Position numbers and translations under genes: made by a program
Assembly (NCBI GenBank): GCA_934090795.1
Contig: CAKOJQ010000007.1
Coordinates: 1 to 64,000 of the forward strand
Origin: an uncultured Bacilli bacterium
GTDB taxonomy: Bacteria > Bacillota_I > Bacilli_A > RF39 > UBA660
Direction of reading: 5' to 3'
DNA: 64,000 nt
Notes under the pieces: generated by a model
What the model saw: only the letters and a program-made list of their open reading frames with translations
What the model was told of the DNA's origin: nothing
Database searches by the model: none
Part shown: in pieces, positions 18,496 through 26,127 of the stretch
Numbering within the stretch: position 1 is the first letter of the stretch
How the letters are laid out: every line of letters starts with the position of its first letter

Positions 18496-18524
18496 GTTAT
18501 ACCACTCTAATTAGCACTTGTCAA
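18496..18524 (-). promoter_or_regulatory. Sigma-70-type promoter of hsp20
   Basis: Minus strand TTGACA (18524-18519), 17 bp, then TATAAC (18501-18496). The -35 box begins in the CIRCE spacer and extends one base into the promoter-proximal arm. Confidence 0.85.
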
Positions 18525-18537
18525 GTAAAAGTGCTAA
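18511..18537. promoter_or_regulatory. CIRCE element (HrcA operator)
   Basis: TTAGCACTT, nine bases, AAGTGCTAA: a perfect 9-9-9 CIRCE layout. It covers the -35 of the hsp20 promoter, so HrcA binding would directly occlude RNA polymerase. Confidence 0.93.
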
Positions 18538-18544
18538 AATATTT

Positions 18545-18838
18545 TTAAATATTTAAATTTATTAAATTAGAAATATCGTTATTAAATAAATAAACCATTA
18601 AATTCTTATTTATCTTATTAATCTCATCTTTAAGAATATCTAAATTCTTTAAACAAATATCTTTTCTATATAATAAAATATCCTTAAAATTAACAACTCC
18701 AATACTCTTCAAATAATCTAGCACTTCTCTAATATTTTGCTCATAATAATTAAAATTATTCTTATCTTGACTACTAAAATTATATTTTACAACTTTTAAT
18801 TCTTCTAAAGTAATATATTCTTCTAAATAATCTATCAT
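18545..18838 (-). CDS. Small soluble protein, unknown, last gene of a three-gene operon
   Basis: 97 residues, charged and helical, no signal or membrane segment, no recognised domain. Its start overlaps the stop of the 612-residue gene by 4 bp, indicating translational coupling. It ends just before the CIRCE element of hsp20. Confidence 0.55.
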   Translation of the reverse strand: MIDYLEEYITLEELKVVKYNFSSQDKNNFNYYEQNIREVLDYLKSIGVVNFKDILLYRKDICLKNLDILKDEINKINKNLMVYLFNNDISNLINLNI

Positions 18839-20673
18839 AATGTACTAACCTCATTATCTCTATAAACAACTTTTTTTAAGCTTTCATATTCAGCCATATT
18901 TAAATCCATATTATATGATAAAGCATAAAGTAAGGCTTCCTGCTCATTTACTCCATTTGTTATTAAACATTTAAATATACTATACGTTTTAATTCTTGAA
19001 ACAATCTTATTATCAAAAACAAACTCTGTTTTTCTTCTAATACTTCCAAAATAAGGATCATTAAAAGTCGTAATACGCATACCAGAATCAAGTAAAGACA
19101 AAATAGGATACTCTTTAATTAATAAATCTATTTCTTTTTCGTCAAGAACATCCTTATTCTTAATCATTTCTTCATACTTATCATTCTTTTTATAAGGACA
19201 ATTTTCACTATAATTATCCCACATATCTAAACCATTCTTATAAGCAAACAATATTCTTTTAATAATCAAAGATTTAATATTTCTAAGTGTTAATTCTGGT
19301 TTATCATGAATATACTCACTATATCCCATTTCTATAAACATATCTATTGCTTTAGCTAAATCCAAAATTAGTAATACACTAAAGCTTTTAAAATCTTCTT
19401 CATCTCTTAAATCAAAGCCATATGAATCAAGTACTTTTATATTTTTACATAATAAATCAAAATCAGTACTAAATACATTTAAAGCATCTTTTAAAATAGC
19501 ATCAGCGTTAATTCCCAATTCCTTAAGAATTACATAATTTTTATAATTATCATCATAATTATTATTAAAAAACACAACATTATTTAGAACTTCTGCAGCT
19601 ATTTCTTTTACACCACATGATGTCAATAGTTCAGCATTTTTCTTAAAATTATCTAATCCACCATCTAAATAAATAGCAGTATATCTTTTTAATACATCAT
19701 CTAAATCTTTTATGCTAAAACTATAGTTGTTTATCAAAACATTATTAACATATTCGAAAGCTTCTTTACTTGATTCTGTTAAAAGAAGTCCTAAAATACG
19801 ACTATTATTATTAATACCACTCAATTTAGTATTATCATTTAAATATTTTAAAAATGATTCAAGTTTTTCTATATCACAACTATTTAATTTATTTTTATAA
19901 TTGGTTTGTAATTCATCATAATTAAAATTATATTTACTAAATAGACTATTAAAATCTACTCCTTCATCTTCTTTTAACTTATCATTTTTTTTCTTACGAT
20001 TGACTCTAGATTTTTCTTTAGGAACATATTCAAAACTAACCATATTTTCAAATGGATTTGCCTTATTATCTTCATTAACCTTATCCTCATTTGAGTTAGA
20101 TTCCCCAACTTTAGTATACTTAACAGGAGTCTTTGCTTTCTTACTAAACTTTCTAATTAAAGAAATATTATATCTATTTAAATAATCCATAGCCTCTTCA
20201 AATAATGCATCTGTACTATCTTTTTCATATAAATATATTAATTTTTCAACCAAGTCATAATCACTTTCTAACAAACTAGAATTATTATTCAATCTTAAAA
20301 TAAAATCTTTAACAGTATCAGAATCACTACTACTTGAATTTACATATCTAACTATTAACTCTTTAAATCTATCTATAATTTTATTTTCATCAGAAGTTAA
20401 TTTAATACTCGAATTATCACCATTAAAAGACATAATCTTACTCTTTAAATCATTAAACCCTAATATAAACTCTTTTTTATCTTCATCATCTTTAAACAAT
20501 TCCAAAATTAAATTTTCACTAATACCTATTATAAAATCATACATATAAGAAGAATTTTCATTAATTTGATGTAATACATCCTTAAAATAAGATACATTTT
20601 TATTATTATCATTATTATCTAAATCTTCTATATATTTATTGCATAACGAAATAATAAATTCTTTCTCACTCAT
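18835..20673 (-). CDS. Large soluble helical-repeat protein, unknown
   Basis: 612 residues. A helical N-terminal part (1-180), a charged low-complexity linker (about 185-242, with a KKKNDKLKEDEG stretch) and an all-helical C-terminal part. Residues about 342-430 hold three repeats of about 33 residues ending in patterns such as LLTSCGVKE, LKELGINAD and LDSYGFDL. These resemble mTERF-like or other alpha-solenoid repeats. No catalytic motif and no signal peptide. Middle gene of an operon with the 268- and 97-residue proteins. Possibly a scaffold or nucleic-acid-binding protein, by inference only. Confidence 0.6.
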   Translation of the reverse strand: MSEKEFIISLCNKYIEDLDNNDNNKNVSYFKDVLHQINENSSYMYDFIIGISENLILELFKDDEDKKEFILGFNDLKSKIMSFNGDNSSIKLTSDENKIIDRFKELIVRYVNSSSSDSDTVKDFILRLNNNSSLLESDYDLVEKLIYLYEKDSTDALFEEAMDYLNRYNISLIRKFSKKAKTPVKYTKVGESNSNEDKVNEDNKANPFENMVSFEYVPKEKSRVNRKKKNDKLKEDEGVDFNSLFSKYNFNYDELQTNYKNKLNSCDIEKLESFLKYLNDNTKLSGINNNSRILGLLLTESSKEAFEYVNNVLINNYSFSIKDLDDVLKRYTAIYLDGGLDNFKKNAELLTSCGVKEIAAEVLNNVVFFNNNYDDNYKNYVILKELGINADAILKDALNVFSTDFDLLCKNIKVLDSYGFDLRDEEDFKSFSVLLILDLAKAIDMFIEMGYSEYIHDKPELTLRNIKSLIIKRILFAYKNGLDMWDNYSENCPYKKNDKYEEMIKNKDVLDEKEIDLLIKEYPILSLLDSGMRITTFNDPYFGSIRRKTEFVFDNKIVSRIKTYSIFKCLITNGVNEQEALLYALSYNMDLNMAEYESLKKVVYRDNEVSTL

Positions 20674-20703
20674 ATATATTCCCCTTTCTATTTAATTTAC
20701 CTT

Positions 20704-21510
20704 TTATTCTTCTTTTAATTTTTCATAAGCATTAATATATTCGTTTATAAGTTTAATACTATAGTTATATAATGAACTATTTCCTAAATTATTTTTAGCT
20801 TTATTCATTTCACTATACATTCCTGTAATTAATGTAACCATTCTTAAATCAGGATTATCTTCTTCCAAATTACCATTTATATAATCCTCTATCATATCTT
20901 TTGAAACGACTCTTAATAAATTAGATTCATCTTTAATTATTTTCTCTATCTTTTCAAATAACTTTTTATCTTCTTCACTTATCTTTGTATTAGTAATTGC
21001 CAGTCTTACATTTGACTTACCAACTTCCTGTTTAATCTTTCCTTTTTCATATAAAGTAATATTTAAAGAATCTAATAAAGAATCTAACTCATCTAAATTA
21101 GCAATTGTATCATTTATTCCATCTTTAGTTATAATTTTATTATATTTATCTTTTATCTCATTAGATATATCACTATTTATCTTAGAAAAATAAGCATTAA
21201 TATTAATAACTAAATTATTTATATAAAGAATTGCTTGTTCATATTTTTCTTTAAAAAACATACTAGATGGATTACTATTATACATTTTAATAACAGTCAT
21301 ATTCATATTAAAAGCATCTAATAATTCATTGTAATTATCTTGATCATATTCTTTTAATATATTACTAATATCTGATCTATCAATTTTAATAAAATCATCC
21401 ATACTAAAAGGAAATTCAATACTATATTTATTACATATATTATTAATTATTTCAGTTTTAACACTATTATTGCTTGATAATAAATTACTAAATTTTTCTA
21501 ATATATTCAT
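20704..21510 (-). CDS. Helical cytoplasmic protein, unknown, first gene of the operon
   Basis: 268 residues, predicted mainly alpha-helical with coiled-coil-prone stretches (LYINNLVININAYFSKINSD and KKLFEKIEKIIKDES), no membrane segment. It precedes the 612-residue gene by 30 bp. No family recognised. Confidence 0.55.
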   Translation of the reverse strand: MNILEKFSNLLSSNNSVKTEIINNICNKYSIEFPFSMDDFIKIDRSDISNILKEYDQDNYNELLDAFNMNMTVIKMYNSNPSSMFFKEKYEQAILYINNLVININAYFSKINSDISNEIKDKYNKIITKDGINDTIANLDELDSLLDSLNITLYEKGKIKQEVGKSNVRLAITNTKISEEDKKLFEKIEKIIKDESNLLRVVSKDMIEDYINGNLEEDNPDLRMVTLITGMYSEMNKAKNNLGNSSLYNYSIKLINEYINAYEKLKEE

Positions 21511-21613
21511 ATCAACACCTACTATCTAAACTTTACCATATTTTTTATAACATATCAATTTATAAAATGTAAACTTTTTGTATATTTACAATAATTTTTA
21601 CATTAAATAATAT

Positions 21614-21642
21614 TTGAAAAATATAAAATAGCAATATATAAT
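21614..21642 (+). promoter_or_regulatory. Promoter of the 58-residue membrane protein operon
   Basis: TTGAAA (21614-21619), 17 bp, TATAAT (21637-21642), followed 11 bp later by an AGGAG ribosome site. Confidence 0.75.
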
Positions 21643-21661
21643 TAACTTAAGGAGAAAAGTT

Positions 21662-21838
21662 ATGGATAATAATAGATTAAATAAAAAATTAGAAATAGTT
21701 CCAGGAGAAAATAAACCTTACCAAGGAAATACATTCGTTGGTTTTCTAGTTTGCACCCTAATTTTAGCAATTATCGGAGGCATAATCTATTATCTACAAA
21801 CAAAAGGAATAATAGACATAACTAAGTTATTTGAATGA
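21662..21838 (+). CDS. 58-residue single-pass membrane protein
   Basis: The ATG at 21662 is preceded by AAGGAG at ideal spacing. The product starts MDNNRLNKKLEIVPG, has one membrane helix (about residues 25-45, GFLVCTLILAIIGGIIYYL) and ends TKLFE. The TGA overlaps the next ATG (ATGA at 21835), so the two genes are translationally coupled. A consensus promoter lies just upstream. Function unknown. Confidence 0.7.
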   Translation: MDNNRLNKKLEIVPGENKPYQGNTFVGFLVCTLILAIIGGIIYYLQTKGIIDITKLFE

Positions 21839-22095
21839 AAGAATATAACATAAATGAATTATTAAATGATATAGATTTTAATAAAAATAAGTTAGTTAAA
21901 GTTAATGAAAAATTATATTTAACAAATTATCAAATTGAAGTTCTTAATAAATATGAAATAGATTTTCAAAATTTAAACCTATCATCAATTATCTTTCTAG
22001 GAGAAGAAATATTAGAAGAAGATGACTATGATGATTTAGATGAAGTTATAAGAGAACTAGCTGAACGTAACTATTATGAGAACACTAATAAGTAG
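21835..22095 (+). CDS. Small acidic protein, unknown
   Basis: 86 residues, acidic toward the C terminus (EEILEEDDYDDLDEVIRE), with a middle part like a short helical DNA- or protein-binding module (YLTNYQIEVLNKYEID). Coupled by ATGA to the membrane peptide before it. Its 3' end overlaps the convergent DUF6512 gene by 11 bp. Confidence 0.6.
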   Translation: MKEYNINELLNDIDFNKNKLVKVNEKLYLTNYQIEVLNKYEIDFQNLNLSSIIFLGEEILEEDDYDDLDEVIRELAERNYYENTNK

Positions 22096-22594
22096 AGTTC
22101 TTTTTTAATGGTTCTTTATAAATACCATATTTTTTTGGATAAAAACTATAATATGCAAAATAAATTATCATTATCAAATAAATTATTATACCAACTAGAT
22201 TTAAGTTACAAGTAATATTATTTTTAATAATAAATATATTACTAATACATCCTAGAAAAACTGAAACAAAAAATATTAATATATTAATAAATCCAATATT
22301 TTTCTTAAAAACAAATAAACTTATATAATATAAAACAGGAATTAAAAATATTGAAACAAGTAATCCAACACTACAAGAAAAAATAATATTATTATAATTA
22401 AAAAATATCATTGAAAAAAACATACCTAATATACTTGGATAAAGCACTAATTTCATATGTTCAAATATACTTTCACTAGAAGCAAAAAATAACTTTAATA
22501 TCTTTAATTTACCAAACCAAGCATACAAAAAATGATTTAATGTTCCCAATGTCGAAATTATTAAAAAATTTAATATAAAATAATTTAAAACCAT
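22085..22594 (-). CDS. Membrane protein, DUF6512-like
   Basis: About 169 residues with five hydrophobic segments. The motif GTLNHFLYAWFG followed by ASSESIFEHMKLVLYP resembles the family called DUF6512 (NESIWEHLK-type). The start MVLNYF at 22594 is supported by AGGTG upstream. Function unknown. Confidence 0.6.
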   Translation of the reverse strand: MVLNYFILNFLIISTLGTLNHFLYAWFGKLKILKLFFASSESIFEHMKLVLYPSILGMFFSMIFFNYNNIIFSCSVGLLVSIFLIPVLYYISLFVFKKNIGFINILIFFVSVFLGCISNIFIIKNNITCNLNLVGIIIYLIMIIYFAYYSFYPKKYGIYKEPLKKNSTY

Positions 22595-22658
22595 AAAAAT
22601 CACCTAATATAAGTATATGTAATATTTAATCAAAAATTAATTTTACAAATTTAAAAAA

Positions 22659-22687
22659 TTGACGAAAACTTAATAATTAACTATACA
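22659..22687 (+). promoter_or_regulatory. Promoter of the 22.7-25 kb operon
   Basis: TTGACG (22659-22664), 17 bp, TATACA (22682-22687), about 40 bp before the first ATG. Confidence 0.6.
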
Positions 22688-22728
22688 AACTAAGCTTCCT
22701 AATGATATAATTTACTAAGGTGGGGAAA

Positions 22729-22911
22729 ATGAAAAGAAAAATGCCAATTGGTTTAATTAGAATATTTGAAGGTTTAATAGGTTTACTAATAACTTTATTT
22801 ATAAATAAATATGTAGATATAAGTGATATTTATATCATTATTTTAATGGTCTTATCTATTTTATTAGAACTTTACGGATTAGTTCTAATAATTAAAGATA
22901 AAAATTATTAA
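22729..22911 (+). CDS. 60-residue two-helix membrane protein
   Basis: Starts MKRKMPIGLIRIFEG at the ATG 22729; AGGTGGGG just upstream is the ribosome site, so the GTG at 22720 is not used. Two membrane helices (about 8-27 and 34-54) with a short turn. First gene of an operon with the pseudoprotease and the VanY-like enzyme. Function unknown. Confidence 0.6.
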   Translation: MKRKMPIGLIRIFEGLIGLLITLFINKYVDISDIYIIILMVLSILLELYGLVLIIKDKNY

Positions 22912-22921
22912 CAGGTTAATT

Positions 22922-23725
22922 ATGTACAAAAAAGCTTGTAAAGAGGCCTTAAATTTTATTAGACCAATGATAATTGGTAAGAAATATTATGGCGTAAACG
23001 ATATTTTAAATGATATAGGAACCATTATAGTTGTAAATCAAAATGGAGACATGATTACAACTAAAGAAATAGCTGAAAATATTATCTTATCAGTTGATAC
23101 AAAAGATGTTTTTACCCCTATATTTGCCGAAATGCAAAATAAAAATTCTAAACAAATTAAAAAGATAGAAAAGAAATATGATTTAAATGATAAAACCATC
23201 ACAAATATCTGTATACAAATTGTCGATGTAGCTGAAAGTATAACAAATATTGAAATCGTTTTTCACAAATACTTAAATTTAGCATTAATAAAAAATACAA
23301 ATAATAATTTATTAATTAGTAAATTTCCTAAATTTGAAAATAGTAAAATTGTGCAAGGCCAAGATTTTGTTGGAATCGGATTTGCTTTCCCAGAATATGA
23401 AACTTTTATTTATAACAAAGAAAATAATGACATAGAGTTAACCTATAAGAAAATGAATTTTCCATCATATCCAATAACAGGAATAGTAACAAGAAATTTA
23501 ATAGATGAAAATGGAAATATTTCTGAATTTGAAATAAGTAATGAAATATACATTGGAATGAATGGTGGTCCAGTTTTAAATAAAGAAGGAAAAATTCTAG
23601 GAATGCTATCATCAAATAAAAACATTTATGTTAATAATGAATTAATTAAAAGAGTTGGAATAGTTATAAATAGTACCGATATTATTAATTTTCTTAAAGA
23701 AAATAATGTGGAATATGGAGAATAA
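22922..23725 (+). CDS. Trypsin-fold (HtrA/S1C-like) pseudoprotease
   Basis: 267 residues, no signal peptide seen. The C-terminal part follows the trypsin-like pattern: VGIGFAFPEYE, SYPITGIVT, then IGMNGGPVLNKEGKILGML. All three expected catalytic positions appear substituted: the His position in TTKEI is Glu49, the Asp position in LNLALIK is Asn119, and the Ser of GxSGGP is Asn214. It therefore probably binds peptides or proteins rather than cutting them. It lies 2 bp before a membrane-anchored VanY-type carboxypeptidase. The triad positions were assigned by eye, not from an alignment. Confidence 0.65.
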   Translation: MYKKACKEALNFIRPMIIGKKYYGVNDILNDIGTIIVVNQNGDMITTKEIAENIILSVDTKDVFTPIFAEMQNKNSKQIKKIEKKYDLNDKTITNICIQIVDVAESITNIEIVFHKYLNLALIKNTNNNLLISKFPKFENSKIVQGQDFVGIGFAFPEYETFIYNKENNDIELTYKKMNFPSYPITGIVTRNLIDENGNISEFEISNEIYIGMNGGPVLNKEGKILGMLSSNKNIYVNNELIKRVGIVINSTDIINFLKENNVEYGE

Positions 23726-23727
23726 AA

Positions 23728-24702
23728 ATGGATATAAAATTAGTTATGTTTTTTATAATCTTGCTTATTTTATTAGTGTTAAATTACTACTTTATAAAAA
23801 ATAGAAAAAAAGTAAAGAAAAAATATCGTAAGAGTGTATTAATAATAATTTTACTAATTGATATTTTGCTTATTGGCATAAGCACTTACTTATGCTGTAA
23901 TAACAAAAATGATAATAATAAACAAGAAGAAAAAAATAAGGAACCATTTGAAGATAAAAATGAAGAAAAGACAGAATCTACTACCACAATCACAAGTACA
24001 ACAACTTCTTCATCGACAACTACAAAAACAAGTGCAACAACTACAACTACTACGATTAAAACAACAAGTAAACAAAATCAAAATAGCAGCATTTCAAATA
24101 AAACATCTAAAGGATACACAATTGAATACCGAAATGGTGCATATTATATAAATAATGTTTTAGTAGTAAATAAAACATACAAATTAACTAAAGATTGGAA
24201 ACCAGTTAATCCATACAAAACAGTACCAACAGATGGTTTTGATCGAAACCCACTTGATAAAGACGCATATGAAGCATGGAAACTAATGAAAAGTGATGCA
24301 GCTAGTCTAGGTTTAAATTTATGGGCCCAAAGTGGTTATCGTTCTTACGATTATCAAAATGATTTATATAACGGCTATATTAAAAGAAATGGTAAAAAAG
24401 CAGCAGATACATTTTCTGCAAGACCAGGAGCATCAGAACATCAAACCGGACTTGCTTTTGACTTAAATACTATATCAAATTCATTTAAAGATACAGCAGA
24501 AGGAAAATGGGTAGCTAAAAACGCATACATTTATGGATACATATTAAGATATCCAGAAGGCAAAACAAACGAAACAGGATACATTTATGAACCATGGCAC
24601 ATTAGATATGTTGGAAAAGAATTAGCAAAAGAACTTTACAATAATGGTAACTGGATTACTATGGAAAGTTATTTTGGTATAGATTCAAAATATAATGATT
24701 AG
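23728..24702 (+). CDS. Membrane-anchored D-Ala-D-Ala carboxypeptidase, VanY/peptidase M15 family
   Basis: Zinc enzyme trimming the terminal D-Ala of peptidoglycan stem peptides. 324 residues: two N-terminal hydrophobic segments (about 3-23 and 37-57), a long Thr/Ser-rich linker (about 83-125) that probably spans the wall, and an M15 domain (about 160-315). Ligands are visible in SEHQTGLAFDL (H238, D245) and EPWHIRYVG (E288, H291). QSGYRSYDYQ is also typical. It could act in wall maturation or lower glycopeptide sensitivity; no van regulators are nearby. Confidence 0.9.
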   Translation: MDIKLVMFFIILLILLVLNYYFIKNRKKVKKKYRKSVLIIILLIDILLIGISTYLCCNNKNDNNKQEEKNKEPFEDKNEEKTESTTTITSTTTSSSTTTKTSATTTTTTIKTTSKQNQNSSISNKTSKGYTIEYRNGAYYINNVLVVNKTYKLTKDWKPVNPYKTVPTDGFDRNPLDKDAYEAWKLMKSDAASLGLNLWAQSGYRSYDYQNDLYNGYIKRNGKKAADTFSARPGASEHQTGLAFDLNTISNSFKDTAEGKWVAKNAYIYGYILRYPEGKTNETGYIYEPWHIRYVGKELAKELYNNGNWITMESYFGIDSKYND

Positions 24703-24714
24703 GAGAAAAACAAT

Positions 24715-24987
24715 ATGAATATAGACGACATTAAATTAGAAATAAATGCATTACAAAAGCTTGATACCCAAAACGCAATTAATAGTGGAATCGAAGATAA
24801 AAAAGAATGGTTTAAATTACAAGTTACAAGTAATGCAGATGATGTAATAGCTGAGTCATTATTAGATTTATCATCAAGATCCGAAGTTAACCCAGAAATC
24901 TTAGCAAGGCATTTTGATGATACAATGATTTTGAGAGTCGCTAAACAAATGCAAAGACAAACATTAAAACAAGGAAAAAGTATTTAA
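24715..24987 (+). CDS. Small cytoplasmic protein, unknown
   Basis: 90 residues, helical, no signal or membrane segment, with AGGAG at good spacing. Contains NADDVIAESLLDLSSRSEVNPEIL. Last gene of the pseudoprotease-VanY operon. No recognised family. Confidence 0.55.
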   Translation: MNIDDIKLEINALQKLDTQNAINSGIEDKKEWFKLQVTSNADDVIAESLLDLSSRSEVNPEILARHFDDTMILRVAKQMQRQTLKQGKSI

Positions 24988-25048
24988 AATTCATATAATT
25001 AGATTAAACGAATAATACTTGACATAATTTCGTAAAATATAATAGAAG

Positions 25049-25109
25049 GTAATTGTAATTACATTTGAGGCTTTTCCCATTCCATTTGGAGGGGACGGCC
25101 TCATTTTTT
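25049..25109 (+). terminator. Structured terminator or small-RNA element
   Basis: A small inverted repeat (GTAATT..AATTAC, 25049-25062) precedes a hairpin: outer stem TGAGGC (25066-25071) with GCCTCA (25098-25103), inner pairs TCCC with GGGA and TCC with GGA, then T6. It ends the operon. TTGACA at 25019 and TATAAT at 25038 upstream are only 13 bp apart, so an independent promoter is doubtful. Confidence 0.55.
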
Positions 25110-25203
25110 ATTTTTTTATAAAAACTTTAATTAGATTAAAATTTTTAACGATTAGTACATGCTTAATCAACTCTCTTCCACTAGTACTATATAATCTTTT
25201 AAT

Positions 25204-25614
25204 TTATTGTAAAATTATATTTTCATTTAATATTGAATTTGTTATATCAAAAATTATATTTTCAGTTTGAAATTTTGATTTTTTTACAACATTATCTACT
25301 GCTCTCTTCTCACTTATCACATTACAACTCATCTTTTTTAAATCACAATATTCATTACGGAATAAATAATCAACTGTTTTTACACCTTTAAGCTCATTTA
25401 CTTTAGGTAATAAATATATTTCTCCACCAAATGAATTTTCAAGACATACAGCAATATCTTTCTCATAATTTGTATAATCAAATACAACTTTTTTACCACC
25501 AACAAAATATCTAATCCCATCATGTTCATAATAATTTCTTGTTTTTAACTGATAAGAATTAGGACAAGAATTTTTTAGCCATTCCCTTGTTACATCTCTA
25601 TAATTTAATTTCAT
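25204..25614 (-). CDS. CdiA-CT tRNase-like (BECR-fold) nuclease domain protein
   Basis: 136 residues, no signal. The C-terminal two thirds follow the pattern of the CdiA C-terminal tRNase / barnase-EndoU-colicin-RelE-like nuclease families: YEKDIAVCLENSFGGEIYLLPKVN, a GVKTVDYLFRNEYCDLKK segment, then AVDNVVKKSKFQTENIIFDIT. These domains usually cleave tRNA or other RNA. It lies 38 bp downstream of an XRE regulator gene, like a small toxin module. No obvious immunity gene is present, so the XRE protein would be the antitoxin or only the repressor. Substrate unknown. Confidence 0.6.
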   Translation of the reverse strand: MKLNYRDVTREWLKNSCPNSYQLKTRNYYEHDGIRYFVGGKKVVFDYTNYEKDIAVCLENSFGGEIYLLPKVNELKGVKTVDYLFRNEYCDLKKMSCNVISEKRAVDNVVKKSKFQTENIIFDITNSILNENIILQ

Positions 25615-25652
25615 AAAAGTCCTTTCTAAGTAGTAGTAATTAAAATTAATTA

Positions 25653-25979
25653 TTATTTAGATTCCAAATAAGCTTTCATTATTGCTAAAAAAAATTCATC
25701 TTTTTCACTTTGAGTTAATTCATTACTTTCAAATAACAATTTAACTTTAGAAGCAATGTTCAAACATGAATCACTATTTTCCAATAAAAAGAAATACGAT
25801 AAATCAATATTAAAATATTCACAAATTTTTTCCAATTGTCCTAAACTAAAATTTCTTTTACCACTTTCCAAATTACACATTTGCCCTTTACTAAGCCCAA
25901 AAAATTTTGCTAATACTTCTTGTTTAACACCATTATTTTTTCTTAGAATTTTAACTTTAACACCTAATTCAGTTACCAT
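25653..25979 (-). CDS. XRE-family helix-turn-helix regulator
   Basis: 108 residues. HTH_3 domain at about residues 5-62 (LGVKVKILRKNNGVKQEVLAKFFGLSKGQMCNLESGKRNFSLGQLEKICEYFNI) and a short helical tail (ELTQSEKDEFFLAIMKAYLESK). Cytoplasmic DNA-binding repressor. First gene of a two-gene operon with a putative RNase toxin, so it probably autoregulates and may neutralise the toxin. AGGTGAATT precedes the ATG. Confidence 0.85.
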   Translation of the reverse strand: MVTELGVKVKILRKNNGVKQEVLAKFFGLSKGQMCNLESGKRNFSLGQLEKICEYFNIDLSYFFLLENSDSCLNIASKVKLLFESNELTQSEKDEFFLAIMKAYLESK

Positions 25980-26127
25980 AATTCACCTTTTCTACTTCCT
26001 CTATAATTTTCTTAAAGCAAACTAAATAACTAAAATTATTAAAAAAATAAATAGTTAATATTTAATAAACAAATTACTATCAATATAAATGTATGATAAA
26101 ATATAATTAAGACATGAAAGGAATAAT

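Noticed and set aside
21836..21838. TGA recoded as Trp (Mollicute code)
   Set aside because: TGA ends several genes at sensible positions, including in ATGA overlaps, and Trp residues use TGG, so the standard bacterial code applies.
22720..22728. GTG start for the 60-residue membrane protein
   Set aside because: The GTG is part of the AGGTGGGG ribosome site; the ATG nine bases later fits better.
23406..23625. Minus-strand frames opposite the pseudoprotease
   Set aside because: Low-complexity Phe/Leu-rich shadows of a plus-strand gene.
25756..26025. Plus-strand open frame opposite the XRE gene
   Set aside because: Antisense shadow of a clear HTH gene; no domain and no ribosome site.
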